In this document: in pieces, positions 1 to 7,795 of the stretch | Position numbering within the stretch: the stretch's first letter is position 1 | Layout of the letters: each line of letters opens with the position of its first letter | NCBI GenBank assembly: GCA_900554895.1 | Contig: USIX01000076.1 | Location: forward strand, 1-10,391 | Direction of reading: 5' to 3' | Source: an uncultured Megamonas sp. | GTDB taxonomy: Bacteria > Bacillota > Negativicutes > Selenomonadales > Selenomonadaceae | Length of the DNA: 10,391 nucleotides | Position numbers and translations under genes: made by a program | The notes under the pieces: generated by a model | Told to the model about the DNA's origin: nothing | The model's database searches: none | Seen by the model: only the letters and a program-made list of their open reading frames with translations

Positions 1-306
1 CAGGGCAAAGACGTTGATTTGCCTGCCGGAACGGAAGCATATATTCAGACAAAAGAAGAGACGACTATCTATGCTATTCAGACCAATTTGAAAGATAATC
101 TGCGCATCAATACGCCGGAAATAAAAGAAACCGCACCTGTTGAAGAAACAGTTGCGAATAATACTGAAACGACTTATGTTGACAACTCTGTTGCATCGTC
201 TTCAACAGTAAATACGACTTCCGACAGCAGCACAGATTACAGTATTTCCGACACATCAAACAATGACGTGCCGAGCGACAATAATCTTTATGAATATGAA
301 TATTAA
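1..306 (+). CDS. 3' end of an unrecognised protein with an acidic Ser/Thr/Asn-rich tail
   Basis: The reading frame is open from base 1 to a TAA at 304-306 and gives 101 residues; the true start lies before the window. The first part contains GKDVDLPAGTEAYIQT, a short segment of the 'charged residue then PAGT' kind found in small beta-rich domains. The region from about residue 45 to the end is low in complexity: Thr, Ser, Asn, Glu and Asp dominate, with no hydrophobic run, and it ends in YEYEY. Such a tail suggests a disordered, probably extracytoplasmic C-terminus, but no signal peptide or membrane anchor can be seen in the fragment. I do not recognise the family and assign no function. A hairpin follows the stop codon, so this is probably the last gene of its transcript. 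Confidence 0.7.
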   Translation, partial: QGKDVDLPAGTEAYIQTKEETTIYAIQTNLKDNLRINTPEIKETAPVEETVANNTETTYVDNSVASSSTVNTTSDSSTDYSISDTSNNDVPSDNNLYEYEY

Positions 307-312
307 TTTACG

Positions 313-346
313 TATAGACCAGCATTTTCTGGTCTATATTCTATTT
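313..346 (+). terminator. Hairpin after the first gene, probable terminator
   Basis: A perfect 10-bp stem (TATAGACCAG at 313-322, CTGGTCTATA at 329-338) closes a 6-base loop. It is followed by a T-rich but interrupted tract, TTCTATTTTA. It starts 7 bases after the stop codon. The weak T-run makes it a moderate intrinsic terminator; some read-through into the transporter gene is possible, since I see no convincing promoter between them. Confidence 0.55.
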
Positions 347-361
347 TAGGAGGGATAATTT

Positions 362-1327
362 TTGGACGAGGCACAACTTCGTTTCCTTTTTGTATTCACT
401 GACTTGATAGCCCCACTAGTCGCCGGCTATTTTTGTCGCCGTTACAATATAATAACTGATAAATTCTGTAATAAACTTATAAAGATAAATATCCGCATTA
501 TCGTATCAATCTTATCTTTTCTGAGTTTTTGGACATTGAAAATCTCTTTGGATTTATTATGGCTGCCTGTTTTTGGCATACTTGTCTGTGTATTTCCCGG
601 CCTTATCGCCAAATTCACCTTTGCTTCCAGCTATAAAAATCTGAATGACCGCGGCGCCTACATGATGTCCTCCATGCTGTCGAATATCGGCACTTTATCC
701 GGATTATGCGCTTTCATTGTCTACGGTATTCAGGGATTTGCCTATTTGCAGATTGTAGCCATGTTCCAAACATTATTCACACTTTGTTTTTGTTTCCCGC
801 TTGCCAATTATTACCATAATAAGGCTGTCAGCCGCATTCGCAAGCATAAAGCCCAAATCAGCATACGAGCACTATTATTCAATTTAAACCAGTTGCCTGT
901 TTTAGCTATGATTATCGGTTTTATTCTGGCACTTAACGATATTCCCAAACCGCAAATCTGCTATGATATTTTTAATTCACTGGTGCATATCGGCGCATGG
1001 GCCGGATTATTTCCGGTCGGTTACATTACTAAATTGGACAAAGCTAAATATTTTCTGCGCAAAACGGCGGACATCGCTATCGTCAAATTCATTGTTCTGC
1101 CGCTCATCGCCTACTTTGTCGTAACACGTCTGTTCGACGACCCTATTTTAATCGGCAGCATGATTATCGCCTTTTCCGCGCCGACGGCCATTAATGCTGT
1201 ACTTGCATGCAGCATTTATAAATTGAATGTTAATATCGCCATATCCTCATTCATATCTACAACAATTATTTTCTTATTGATTATATTTCCGCTGTATTTC
1301 TTTGTCATTAAGGATTTACTTTTATAA
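362..1327 (+). CDS. AEC-family (auxin efflux carrier-like) membrane transporter
   Basis: This is a 321-residue polytopic inner-membrane protein of the AEC/membrane transport protein family, whose members export or import small organic anions such as malate; the substrate cannot be told from sequence. Length fits the family (about 300-320). Hydrophobic segments run throughout, consistent with roughly ten helices. Family-like stretches are SNIGTLSGL (107-115), the NLNQLPVLAMIIGF helix start (174-187) and APTAINAVL (273-281); the last is the usual C-terminal half motif. The start is TTG at 362: a strong AGGAGGG at 348-354 sits 7 bases upstream, and the next in-frame ATG is only at codon 101, inside a conserved helix. 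The gene stands alone, between the hairpin at 313-346 and a strong terminator at its stop codon. Confidence 0.88.
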   Translation: MDEAQLRFLFVFTDLIAPLVAGYFCRRYNIITDKFCNKLIKINIRIIVSILSFLSFWTLKISLDLLWLPVFGILVCVFPGLIAKFTFASSYKNLNDRGAYMMSSMLSNIGTLSGLCAFIVYGIQGFAYLQIVAMFQTLFTLCFCFPLANYYHNKAVSRIRKHKAQISIRALLFNLNQLPVLAMIIGFILALNDIPKPQICYDIFNSLVHIGAWAGLFPVGYITKLDKAKYFLRKTADIAIVKFIVLPLIAYFVVTRLFDDPILIGSMIIAFSAPTAINAVLACSIYKLNVNIAISSFISTTIIFLLIIFPLYFFVIKDLLL

Positions 1328-1369
1328 AAAAAGGAACTGTCACTACATTTGGTGGCAGTTCCTTTTTTA
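1326..1369. terminator. Bidirectional terminator between convergent genes
   Basis: GGAACTGTCAC (1333-1343) pairs with GTGGCAGTTCC (1352-1362), with one G-T wobble and an 8-base loop. A run of A precedes it and TTTTTT follows at 1363-1368, so it has a U-tract on both strands. It directly follows the transporter stop codon and lies about 75 bases beyond the stop of the convergent HAD phosphatase gene, so it can end both transcripts. Confidence 0.9.
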
Positions 1370-1442
1370 TCAGCCCTTAATTTATTCTTATATTGCGCCG
1401 GGCGGTTTTTCTGAACGCAAAAAATGAACCATAAATAGAAAT

Positions 1443-2072
1443 TTATTTTATTTTTTCCATTAAAGCCGGCAGTTCTCTTATATCCTTAATTGTATAATCC
1501 GGATTTTCCACTGTACCGAAACCGTAACTTGCATAAATCATCGGAATGCCTGCCACTTTGCTTGCTTCAAAATCGCCCTGGATATCGCCTACATATACAG
1601 CCTCTTTTATATTGTTGCGCTGCATTAAGATTTTAATATTTTCACCTTTTGGCAGTTTTGTATCGTCAAAACAGATAAAATCCTTTATCTTATCGGCAAA
1701 TCCGCCATAGCGCATTGCTGTTTCGATATACCCTGTCTGACAGTTGCTGGCTATATATAAATCATATTGCTTAGACAATTCATCAATTGTTTCTCTTACA
1801 CCATTATAAAATACGCCGGAATTGTTGAGCAGATATTCATCTTCGTATTTATAGCACACAAGACATACTTCATCTCTTTTTTTCTTGTCCAGCATCGGCA
1901 GCATGGCAAGACCTATTTCATCCATCGTCTTGCCGAACAGCTGTTTCAATCTGTCGCCGTCAAGATTGGCTTCTATGCCTACAGTATCGCGAATAGCCGC
2001 ATTCCAGCTGTCCGCCACCACATCGGTAGAATCCCACAATGTTCCGTCAACATCAAAAATAATATTCTTCAT
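1443..2072 (-). CDS. HAD-superfamily hydrolase, phosphoglycolate phosphatase-like
   Basis: This is a 209-residue cytoplasmic phosphatase of the haloacid dehalogenase superfamily, in the PGP/beta-phosphoglucomutase-like branch. All four HAD motifs are visible. Motif I is DVDGT with nucleophile Asp7 and acid/base Asp9. Motif II is the Ser109-Asn110 region (ASNCQTG). Motif III is Lys142. Motif IV is GDIQGD with Asp163 and Asp167. Residues of about 15-85 form the helical cap. The start is taken as ATG at 2072 because AAGGGAGA ends 8 bases before it; a TTG one codon earlier is possible but less likely. The substrate is unknown: phosphoglycolate, another sugar phosphate or a damaged metabolite are all possible. 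The gene is divergent from the porphyrin operon and has its own promoter, so a functional link to that operon is not implied. Confidence 0.88.
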   Translation of the reverse strand: MKNIIFDVDGTLWDSTDVVADSWNAAIRDTVGIEANLDGDRLKQLFGKTMDEIGLAMLPMLDKKKRDEVCLVCYKYEDEYLLNNSGVFYNGVRETIDELSKQYDLYIASNCQTGYIETAMRYGGFADKIKDFICFDDTKLPKGENIKILMQRNNIKEAVYVGDIQGDFEASKVAGIPMIYASYGFGTVENPDYTIKDIRELPALMEKIK

Positions 2073-2112
2073 CAAAGCAATCTCCCTTTAACTCATAAAA
2101 TTTTCCCTTTTT

Positions 2113-2141
2113 ATTGTATGAAAAAAACTCACATTAATCAA
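2113..2141 (-). promoter_or_regulatory. Sigma-70-type promoter of the HAD phosphatase gene
   Basis: On the minus strand, TTGATT (2141-2136) and TACAAT (2118-2113) are separated by exactly 17 bases. Transcription would start near 2106 and give a leader of about 34 bases carrying the AAGGGAGA ribosome binding site. Both boxes match the consensus in at least four of six positions. Confidence 0.65.
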
Positions 2142-2157
2142 TAAAAATAAGTTTTAA

Positions 2158-2186
2158 TTGTGTCATTGTTCCTCATCTTATATAAT
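2158..2186 (+). promoter_or_regulatory. Possible upstream second promoter of the porphyrin operon
   Basis: TTGTGT (2158-2163), 17 bases and a perfect TATAAT (2181-2186) could form a promoter upstream of the main one. The -35 box matches only three positions, and in AT-rich DNA a perfect -10 can arise by chance. Confidence 0.3.
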
Positions 2187-2200
2187 ATTAATTTAGAGTG

Positions 2201-2229
2201 TTGATAGAGTATATTTATTGCGTTATAAT
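2201..2229 (+). promoter_or_regulatory. Main sigma-70-type promoter of the sirC-hemA-hemC-cobA/hemD-hemB operon
   Basis: TTGATA (2201-2206) and a perfect TATAAT (2224-2229) are separated by exactly 17 bases. The predicted start is near 2236, which gives a leader of only about 33 bases before the sirC start. That is too short for a cobalamin riboswitch or a T-box, so control is more likely by a protein at the inverted repeat that begins 3 bases after the -10 box. Confidence 0.8.
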
Positions 2230-2231
2230 AA

Positions 2232-2254
2232 AAAAATGAATTGAATTCATTTTT
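2232..2254. promoter_or_regulatory. Perfect 11-1-11 inverted repeat, putative operator of the porphyrin operon
   Basis: AAAAATGAATT (2232-2242) and AATTCATTTTT (2244-2254) are exact reverse complements around a single G. The repeat covers the predicted transcription start between the -10 box and the ribosome binding site, where a bound repressor would block initiation. The core can be read as a 7-1-7 palindrome, the architecture of Fur/PerR-type boxes, but the bases do not match their known consensus. The 1-base centre rules out a stable RNA hairpin of full length, so it would act as DNA. The regulator is unknown and is not encoded in the window. Confidence 0.6.
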
Positions 2255-2268
2255 AAAGAGGTGTGTAC

Positions 2269-2907
2269 GTGTATCCTGTTAATTTAATCTTAGATGATAA
2301 ACCCTGCGTCGTAATCGGCGGAGGCCATGTAGCTTTGCGTAAAGTTGAAGGACTACTGGAAGCTAAAGCAAAAGTTACTGTCATTTCACCAGTCCTTGTG
2401 AACGAATTAACAAATATGGTTCAGAACAACTTAATTATATGGAAACAAAAATACTACGAAACAGGCGATTTAAACGGATTTGAACTTGCCGTCTGCGCAG
2501 TCGGTGAAGACAATGCCAGCAGGCAAATTTATGAGGACGCTCATAAAGCCCGTATTTTAATCAACGTTGTGGATAAACTGCCACTGTGTGATTTTGCCCT
2601 GCCCGCCAAAATCAGACGCGGCGACCTCTTGGTAACTTTTTCCACCAACGGCAAATCACCTGCACTATCCCGCTATCTTCGCTGCCAAATGGAAAAAGAA
2701 TTCGACGATACTTACGCCTTATGGCTTGACAGATTATCCATACTTAGAAACGAAGCCATCGCTAAACTGCCAACAAGCAATGACCGGGAAATTTTTTGGC
2801 GCAGTGCTTTAAGCGATGACGTCATGCAACTCGTTAAACAAAAAAAATACGATGAAGCGGAGGACACTATAAAAAATGCAATTAATAGTTTTAGGCCTCA
2901 ACCATAA
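2269..2907 (+). CDS. sirC: Precorrin-2 dehydrogenase (SirC / CysG N-terminal domain type)
   Basis: This 212-residue cytoplasmic enzyme oxidises precorrin-2 to sirohydrochlorin with NAD+, on the branch to siroheme and anaerobic cobalamin. Some family members also insert iron. The Rossmann motif is GGGHVA (17-22), followed by a conserved LRKVEGLL helix. Asp102 in NVVD matches the catalytic Asp of CysG/Met8p. The STNGKSPALSRYLR block (126-139) matches the family's Ser-containing loop. The start is GTG at 2269, giving the typical MYPVNL beginning, with GAGG at 2258-2261 seven bases upstream. A GTG at 2263 is in frame but overlaps the ribosome binding site. It is the first gene of the operon, and its last 32 bases overlap hemA. 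Residues from about 150 form the usual helical C-terminal part. Confidence 0.93.
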   Translation: MYPVNLILDDKPCVVIGGGHVALRKVEGLLEAKAKVTVISPVLVNELTNMVQNNLIIWKQKYYETGDLNGFELAVCAVGEDNASRQIYEDAHKARILINVVDKLPLCDFALPAKIRRGDLLVTFSTNGKSPALSRYLRCQMEKEFDDTYALWLDRLSILRNEAIAKLPTSNDREIFWRSALSDDVMQLVKQKKYDEAEDTIKNAINSFRPQP

Positions 2908-4156
2908 GACTGTACCGGTAGAAGTGCGGGAACGGTTTGCAATTTCTGCCGACAATATTCAGCAGGGACTGCATCATCTGGATGATTATGAAGGTATTTG
3001 CGAAGCCGTAATTTTATCCACCTGCAACCGCAGTGAAATTTATGCTGTAGTTGACAATGCCGCTGAAAATCTATCTTCTGTTAAAGATTTTTTCTTTGCT
3101 CTCTCCGGCTGTGACAAGGCTAAGGATGAATATTTTTATTATTACACCGATAAAAAATGTATAGAGCATTTATTTTCCGTCGCCTCCAGTCTTGATTCTC
3201 TGATTGTCGGGGAAGGACAGATACTCAGTCAGGTAAAAAAAGCCTATGCCATCGCCCGGCATGCCGGAGCTACCAATACTATTTTAAATACGCTTTTTCA
3301 TCGTGCTATCACTACCGGCAAACGTGTGCGTACAGAAACGAAAATTGCTTTCAATGCTGTATCCGTAAGTTATGCAGCCGTACAGCTGGCTCTTAAAATA
3401 TTCGGTACGCTCGAAAACAGCAATGCACTCATTTACGGAGCAGGCCAAATGGCAGAACTTACCGCACGCAATTTAATGGGTAAGGGCATAAAAAAAATCT
3501 ACGTTGCCAACCGCCATTTTGATAAGGCACAGACACTTGCCGCTCAATTCGGCGGACAGGCTGTCGGATTTCGCGAAGCCATGCGCAAAGCCGATGATGT
3601 GGATATTGTTGTAACATCCACCGGAGCTCCGCATTACGTCGTCAAACCGTGGGAAACGCAGCTATTTATGTCGCGCCGCAAAAACAGACCGCTTGTCATA
3701 ATCGATATTGCCGTACCACGCGATGTTGACCCTGATGTGGCCGAAATAAAGGGGGTTGAACTTTATAATATCGATGATTTGGAAGCTGTCGTCGAAGACA
3801 ATATCAAAGAACGTGAGTACGAAGCATTTCAAGCACAGAAAATCGTTGATGAAGAAGTTATTTCCATCCTGGAACGTTTTCAGTATCTATCCTGTCAGCC
3901 GATAATGGCACGCCTTTCCAATAAAGCGGAACGTATCCGTCGCCGTGAAGTAAAACGCGCCATGACAAAACTTACGGATATCGACGAAAATGAATACCGC
4001 ATTATCCGCCATATGTCTCAGATGATTGTCCGCAAACTTCTCCGCGAACCGATGACGATTATAAATAATTCCGCCGGTACCGCCGACGAAAAATATTATA
4101 TTAACGCTATAACGAAATTATTTAAATTAGAAGTACTAAAAGAGAGTGAAAAATAA
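2876..4156 (+). CDS. hemA: Glutamyl-tRNA reductase
   Basis: This enzyme reduces glutamyl-tRNA(Glu) with NADPH to glutamate-1-semialdehyde, the first committed step of the C5 route to tetrapyrroles. At 426 residues it is of normal length. The catalytic Cys50 lies in STCNR, and His98 matches the conserved active-site His. GEGQILSQVKKAY (112-124) is a family signature. GAGQMAEL (188-195) begins the NADPH-binding domain. The C-terminal dimerisation helices follow from about residue 310. The N-terminus MQLIVLGLNHKTVPVEVRE is typical, which confirms the ATG at 2876 despite the 32-base overlap with sirC. GGAGG at 2859-2863 lies 12 bases upstream, a rather long spacing that suggests translational coupling. 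Its stop codon shares a base with the hemC start (TAATG). Confidence 0.97.
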   Translation: MQLIVLGLNHKTVPVEVRERFAISADNIQQGLHHLDDYEGICEAVILSTCNRSEIYAVVDNAAENLSSVKDFFFALSGCDKAKDEYFYYYTDKKCIEHLFSVASSLDSLIVGEGQILSQVKKAYAIARHAGATNTILNTLFHRAITTGKRVRTETKIAFNAVSVSYAAVQLALKIFGTLENSNALIYGAGQMAELTARNLMGKGIKKIYVANRHFDKAQTLAAQFGGQAVGFREAMRKADDVDIVVTSTGAPHYVVKPWETQLFMSRRKNRPLVIIDIAVPRDVDPDVAEIKGVELYNIDDLEAVVEDNIKEREYEAFQAQKIVDEEVISILERFQYLSCQPIMARLSNKAERIRRREVKRAMTKLTDIDENEYRIIRHMSQMIVRKLLREPMTIINNSAGTADEKYYINAITKLFKLEVLKESEK

Positions 4157-5094
4157 TGCGTAAAAAAATTACTATCGGCACGCGCAGCAGTAAACTGGCA
4201 TTGTGGCAGGCTGAATATATAGCCGATTGCCTGCATAGACAGTATCCCGATTTAACGGTAGAGCTTATGTACATCACAACAAAAGGTGATAAAATCCTCG
4301 ATGTTCCGCTTGCCAAAATCGGCGGTAAAGGATTGTTCACTAAAGAATTGGAAACTGCCATGCTGGAAGGTAAAATCGACCTGGCCGTGCATAGTTTAAA
4401 GGACATGCCTACAACCTTGCCGGAAGGATTGGCATTAACTGCCATCACTAAACGGTTTGACTGTGGCGATGCACTCGTCAGCCCGATGTATAAAACGCTG
4501 GAAAATCTGCCACATGGTGCAAAAGTCGGTACATCCAGCCTGCGCCGCAGAGCACAGCTCCTGCACGCTCGTCCCGATTTGGATATCCGCAGCCTGCGCG
4601 GTAATGTCAATACGCGCCTGCGAAAACTCGATGAAGAACATTTCGATGCCATCGTACTTGCCGTTGCCGGTTTGAAGCGACTCGGCTTTGGTGACAAAAT
4701 AACTCAAGTCATTTCGCCGCAAATATGTCTGCCGGCCGTCGGCCAAGGCGCCCTTGCCATTGAAACGAGAGCTGCCGACAGTGAAATCAGACAGATGCTT
4801 GCTTTCTTACATGATGACAAAACATCCGACGCTGCTGTTGCGGAACGTGCATTTCTTGCCAGTGTAGAGGGCGGCTGCCAGGTTCCGGTCGGTGTCTATG
4901 CCCAGGTTGACAAAAATAACAATTTAACGGTTGAAGCCGTTATCGGTTCAATCGACGGAAAAACTCTAATCCGCGACAGTTTGAGCGGCAAACGCAAAGA
5001 CGCCGATAAACTCGGCCGAAATTTAGCCGAAACAATTCTGCAAAACGGCGGTCTTGCAATTATGCAAAGTCTTGGTCTTTGCTGCGAAAAATAA
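4156..5094 (+). CDS. hemC: Porphobilinogen deaminase (hydroxymethylbilane synthase)
   Basis: The enzyme joins four porphobilinogen units into hydroxymethylbilane, the linear substrate of the HemD domain encoded next. It has 312 residues, the normal length. IGTRSSKLALWQAE opens domain 1. HSLKDMPT carries the catalytic Asp83 (Asp84 in E. coli). SLRRRAQLL and SLRGNVNTRL supply cofactor- and substrate-binding arginines. Cys241 in EGGCQVPVGVYA is the attachment site of the dipyrromethane cofactor. The ATG overlaps the hemA stop by one base and has only a weak AGAGAG upstream, so translation is probably coupled to hemA. Nothing appears missing. Confidence 0.97.
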   Translation: MRKKITIGTRSSKLALWQAEYIADCLHRQYPDLTVELMYITTKGDKILDVPLAKIGGKGLFTKELETAMLEGKIDLAVHSLKDMPTTLPEGLALTAITKRFDCGDALVSPMYKTLENLPHGAKVGTSSLRRRAQLLHARPDLDIRSLRGNVNTRLRKLDEEHFDAIVLAVAGLKRLGFGDKITQVISPQICLPAVGQGALAIETRAADSEIRQMLAFLHDDKTSDAAVAERAFLASVEGGCQVPVGVYAQVDKNNNLTVEAVIGSIDGKTLIRDSLSGKRKDADKLGRNLAETILQNGGLAIMQSLGLCCEK

Positions 5095-5115
5095 CTCTTT
5101 TGGAGGTTTTTATTA

Positions 5116-6627
5116 ATGAATGGAATGGTTTATCTGGTCGGAGCAGGTCCCGGAGACTATCGCCTGATTACCTTAAAAGGCAAACAGTGTCTGGAAAAAG
5201 CCGATGTTGTAATCTGTGATTATCTCGCTGATAAAAGGCTGCTTGCCTTCGCACCGGAAAACGTTGAATATATCTATGTCGGCAAAAAAGCCGGCAACCA
5301 TGCTATGCGCCAGGACGATATCAGCCAACTCATAGCCGATAAGGCGAAAGAGGGAAAATGCGTAGTACGCCTCAAGGGCGGCGACCCATTCGTATTCGGT
5401 CGCGGCGGCGAAGAAGCGGAGGTATTAAAACAAAACGGTGTAAATTTTGAAATCGTACCCGGCATCAGTTCCGCCATTGCTGCACCTGCTTATGCCGGTA
5501 TTCCGGTTACCAACCGCAAGGTTGCCGTATCCTTCGCCGTAATTACAGGTCATGAAGACCCTACAAAAGGTAAATCCGACATCAACTGGGAAAAATTATC
5601 GACAGCTGTTGACACACTCGTTTTCCTAATGGGTGTGGGCAATCTGCCACACATCACCGGACAGCTCATAAAATACGGCAGAAGTGCCGATACGCCTGCA
5701 GCGCTCGTTCGCTGGGGTACAAAAGCCGAACAGGAAGTCCTTGTTACTACAGTAGGTAACGCCGTAAAAGACGTAATTGAGCACAATTTAAAACCGCCTG
5801 CCGTTTTCATCGTCGGCAATGTCGTAAATCTGCGCCCTACTATTCAATGGTTCGACAACAAACCACTATTCGGTAAAAACATTTTAATTACACGTGCCAG
5901 AGAGCAGGCTTCCAAACTTACGGCAAAACTGGAAGAATTCGGTGCTAACTGTATCGAAGCTCCGGCAATCAAAATTGCTCCGCCGGACGACAACTTCGCC
6001 AGTCTTGACAATGCAATCGCCAAAATCGGCACATATAACTGGATTATCTTCACCAGTACAAACGGTGTAGAAAGATTTTTTACCCGTTTAAATGAAAAAA
6101 ATATGGACGCACGCTGCCTTTACCATGCGAAAATTGCTGCTATCGGTACTTCTACGGCGGACAAATTGAAAAACTACGGTATTATTGCCGATAAAGTTCC
6201 GACTATGTTTAAAGCCGAAGGTATCCTAGACGTTTTAAAAGAAAGCATCACTCCGGGAATAAAAGTATTGATACCGCGGGCACAAAAAGCCCGGGAAGCT
6301 CTTCCTACCGGTCTTCGTCAGATGGGAGCCGTTGTTGATGTTGCCGAAACATACTGCACCAAAATGGCAGACACAAACAAAACGGAAATAAAAAATTTAC
6401 TGCAAAACGGACAGATTGATATGGTAACATTTACCAGTTCATCTACCGTAGATAATCTTTTAAAACTGATTGACAATGAAACAGTCTTATTAAATAACGT
6501 AAAAAAAGCCGCTATCGGCCCTGTTACTGCTCAAACCTGTAAAAATAACGGACTGAACGTCGATATCGAAGCTGATGTCTACACTATTGACGGCTTAGTA
6601 GATAAAATCAAAAATTTTAGAGGGTGA
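5116..6627 (+). CDS. cobA-hemD: Fused uroporphyrinogen-III C-methyltransferase / uroporphyrinogen-III synthase
   Basis: This is a 503-residue bifunctional protein. Residues 1 to about 245 are an S-adenosylmethionine-dependent methyltransferase (CobA/SUMT) that makes precorrin-2. [14 protein letters not shown] (9-22), [16 protein letters not shown] (85-100) and [21 protein letters not shown] (114-134) are its substrate- and SAM-binding signatures. Residues of about 252-503 are HemD, which cyclises hydroxymethylbilane to uroporphyrinogen [15 protein letters not shown] (253-264), [10 protein letters not shown] (312-321) and [10 protein letters not shown] (439-448) are typical. One polypeptide thus makes uroporphyrinogen III and methylates it, and SirC of the same operon uses the product. 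The fusion is common in Firmicutes. TGGAGG at 5101-5106 lies 9 bases before the ATG; an in-frame ATG at 5125 would also keep the domain but is less well spaced. Confidence 0.95.
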   Translation: MNGMVYLVGAGPGDYRLITLKGKQCLEKADVVICDYLADKRLLAFAPENVEYIYVGKKAGNHAMRQDDISQLIADKAKEGKCVVRLKGGDPFVFGRGGEEAEVLKQNGVNFEIVPGISSAIAAPAYAGIPVTNRKVAVSFAVITGHEDPTKGKSDINWEKLSTAVDTLVFLMGVGNLPHITGQLIKYGRSADTPAALVRWGTKAEQEVLVTTVGNAVKDVIEHNLKPPAVFIVGNVVNLRPTIQWFDNKPLFGKNILITRAREQASKLTAKLEEFGANCIEAPAIKIAPPDDNFASLDNAIAKIGTYNWIIFTSTNGVERFFTRLNEKNMDARCLYHAKIAAIGTSTADKLKNYGIIADKVPTMFKAEGILDVLKESITPGIKVLIPRAQKAREALPTGLRQMGAVVDVAETYCTKMADTNKTEIKNLLQNGQIDMVTFTSSSTVDNLLKLIDNETVLLNNVKKAAIGPVTAQTCKNNGLNVDIEADVYTIDGLVDKIKNFRG

Positions 6628-6632
6628 ATTTA

Positions 6633-7613
6633 ATGAAACTCAATACATTAAGACCGCGCCGTTTACGTCAAAGCGCCGCTATCCGCGATATGGTTCGTGA
6701 AAACTCCTTATCCGTAAAAGATTTAATTTATCCGATTTTCGTTGTTGCCGGCGAAAACATTAAAGAAGAAATTCCAAGTATGCCGAATGTTTATCACCTT
6801 TCCGTCGACAATGCCGTAAAAGTCGCAAAAGAAGTTTATGAACTCGGTATTCCTGCAATTGAAGTATTCGGTCTTCCAGAGTACAAAGATGAAATCGGTT
6901 CAAGTGCATGGGATTTAAACAGTCCCGTTCAGCGTGCCATGCGTGCTATCAAAGAAGCTGTTCCTCATATTGTAATCGTCGGCGATGTTTGTCTTTGCCA
7001 GTATACAACGCACGGACATTGCGGCCAGCTCTGCAATCATGAAGTAGATAATGATGCTACACTCACTCTACTGGCTAAAGTAGCCGTAAGTCAGGCACAA
7101 AGCGGCGCCGATATTATTGCACCTTCCGATATGATGGACGGACGCATCGCCGTAATCCGTGAAGCACTTGATGAAGCAGGATTTAAAAATGTCGCAATCA
7201 TGTCCTATGCTGTAAAATATGCTTCAGGCTATTACGGACCATTCCGTGACGCTGCCGATTCTGCTCCGCAGTTTGGTGACAGACGCGGCTATCAAATGGA
7301 CCCGGCCAACAGCCGCGAAGCCATGAAGGAAGTGGAACTCGACCTTGCCGAAGGTGCCGACTATATTATGATAAAACCGGCAATGTGCTATCTTGACATC
7401 GTACGGCAGGTTCGCGACAAAATCAACCGCCCTGTTGCCGTTTACAATGTCAGCGGTGAATATGCTATGGTCAAAGCAGCAGCCCAGAACGGCTGGATTG
7501 ATGAAAAACGTATTGTTTTAGAAACACTTATGAGTATGAAACGCGCTGGAGCAGACGTCATCATTACTTATCACGCTATCGACGTGGCTAAATGGCTCAA
7601 AGAAGAAAACTGA
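6633..7613 (+). CDS. hemB: Delta-aminolevulinic acid dehydratase (porphobilinogen synthase)
   Basis: It condenses two 5-aminolevulinate molecules to porphobilinogen, the substrate of HemC. It has 326 residues, the usual length for a bacterial enzyme. The two Schiff-base lysines are Lys195 (SYAVKYAS) and Lys248 (MIKPAM). Cys120, Cys122 and Cys130 in [14 protein letters not shown] form the triad that binds catalytic zinc, so this is a zinc-type and not a magnesium-only enzyme. The start is ATG at 6633 because GAGGG at 6620-6624 lies 8 bases upstream; the GTG at 6624 belongs to that site. It begins 5 bases after the cobA-hemD stop and is the last gene before a terminator, so its expression depends on the upstream operon promoter. 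Confidence 0.97.
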   Translation: MKLNTLRPRRLRQSAAIRDMVRENSLSVKDLIYPIFVVAGENIKEEIPSMPNVYHLSVDNAVKVAKEVYELGIPAIEVFGLPEYKDEIGSSAWDLNSPVQRAMRAIKEAVPHIVIVGDVCLCQYTTHGHCGQLCNHEVDNDATLTLLAKVAVSQAQSGADIIAPSDMMDGRIAVIREALDEAGFKNVAIMSYAVKYASGYYGPFRDAADSAPQFGDRRGYQMDPANSREAMKEVELDLAEGADYIMIKPAMCYLDIVRQVRDKINRPVAVYNVSGEYAMVKAAAQNGWIDEKRIVLETLMSMKRAGADVIITYHAIDVAKWLKEEN

Positions 7614-7622
7614 CTTAAATAA

Positions 7623-7680
7623 AAAAGCTATAACAAAACAGGTCCCTATCAACCCGATTTTGTTATAGCTTTTATTTTAT
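7623..7680 (+). terminator. Terminator of the porphyrin operon after hemB
   Basis: A perfect 16-bp stem (7623-7638 with 7658-7673; core GCTATAACAAAA) encloses a 19-base loop in which GGT and ACC may pair further. A T-rich tail, TTTATTTTAT, follows. It lies 10 bases after the hemB stop and separates hemB from the small gene and hemL. The 3' arm also contains the -35 box of the next promoter. Confidence 0.85.
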
Positions 7681-7688
7681 GCTATAAT
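7660..7688 (+). promoter_or_regulatory. Extended -10 promoter of the small hydrophobic peptide gene
   Basis: TTGTTA (7660-7665) and a perfect TATAAT (7683-7688) are 17 bases apart, and TG at 7680-7681 gives an extended -10 (TGCTATAAT). Transcription would begin near 7695, only about 17 bases before the small start codon. The -35 box lies in the 3' arm of the hemB terminator, so the two elements are physically merged. Confidence 0.7.
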
Positions 7689-7711
7689 AATTTTTCGGAA
7701 GACGTTATAAA

Positions 7712-7789
7712 ATGTCTATGTATGAATTATTATCTCTGATAATTAACATCATCATTATAATATTTACCATTCTTTTTTATTTTAACTAA
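7712..7789 (+). CDS. 25-residue hydrophobic membrane peptide, TxpA/BsrG or holin-like toxin type (putative)
   Basis: The reading frame gives a peptide beginning MSMYELLSLI, continuing with an Ile-rich membrane segment (about residues 8-23) and ending FYFN. Such a peptide would sit in the cytoplasmic membrane. Its N-terminus follows the pattern M-[ST]-x-Y-E-x-L, which I know from TxpA/BsrG type I toxins and the putative holin-like toxin family; those are longer and often end in lysines, which are absent here. Support for a real gene is the promoter at 7660-7688, GGAAG at 7697-7701 ten bases before the ATG, and a hairpin after the stop. No antitoxin RNA is clearly visible on the opposite strand. 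Toxin function is a hypothesis; a leader peptide or a neutral small membrane protein are alternatives. Confidence 0.5.
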   Translation: MSMYELLSLIINIIIIIFTILFYFN

Positions 7790-7795
7790 ATAAAA

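Noticed and set aside
1380..1425. TTGCG/CGCAA with CCG/CGG as a second hairpin after the phosphatase gene
   Set aside because: The stem is only 5 bp with a long loop and no consistent T-run. The strong bidirectional terminator next to it is enough.
1767..2144. Plus-strand open frames opposite the HAD phosphatase gene
   Set aside because: The minus-strand gene has all four HAD motifs, its own promoter and ribosome site; the plus-strand frames are antisense shadows.
2119..2145. A short frame starting ATGAAAAAAACTC as a leader peptide
   Set aside because: It has eight codons, no ribosome site, and lies upstream of the operon's predicted transcription start.
2232..2254. The palindrome as an ArgR, Fur or PerR box
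   Set aside because: ArgR half-sites TGAAT/ATTCA are present but 3 bases apart instead of 4. Fur and PerR arms (GATAAT, TTATAAT) match poorly.
2230..2262. The palindrome before sirC as a terminator or riboswitch
   Set aside because: Its centre is a single base and the stem is almost all A-T, so it cannot form a stable full hairpin. The leader of about 33 bases is too short for a cobalamin riboswitch.
4122..4697. A 191-codon open frame on the minus strand
   Set aside because: It lies wholly opposite hemC apart from its end, whose plus-strand protein has all family residues. The minus-strand product is Ser/Arg-rich without recognisable motifs, so it is a shadow frame.
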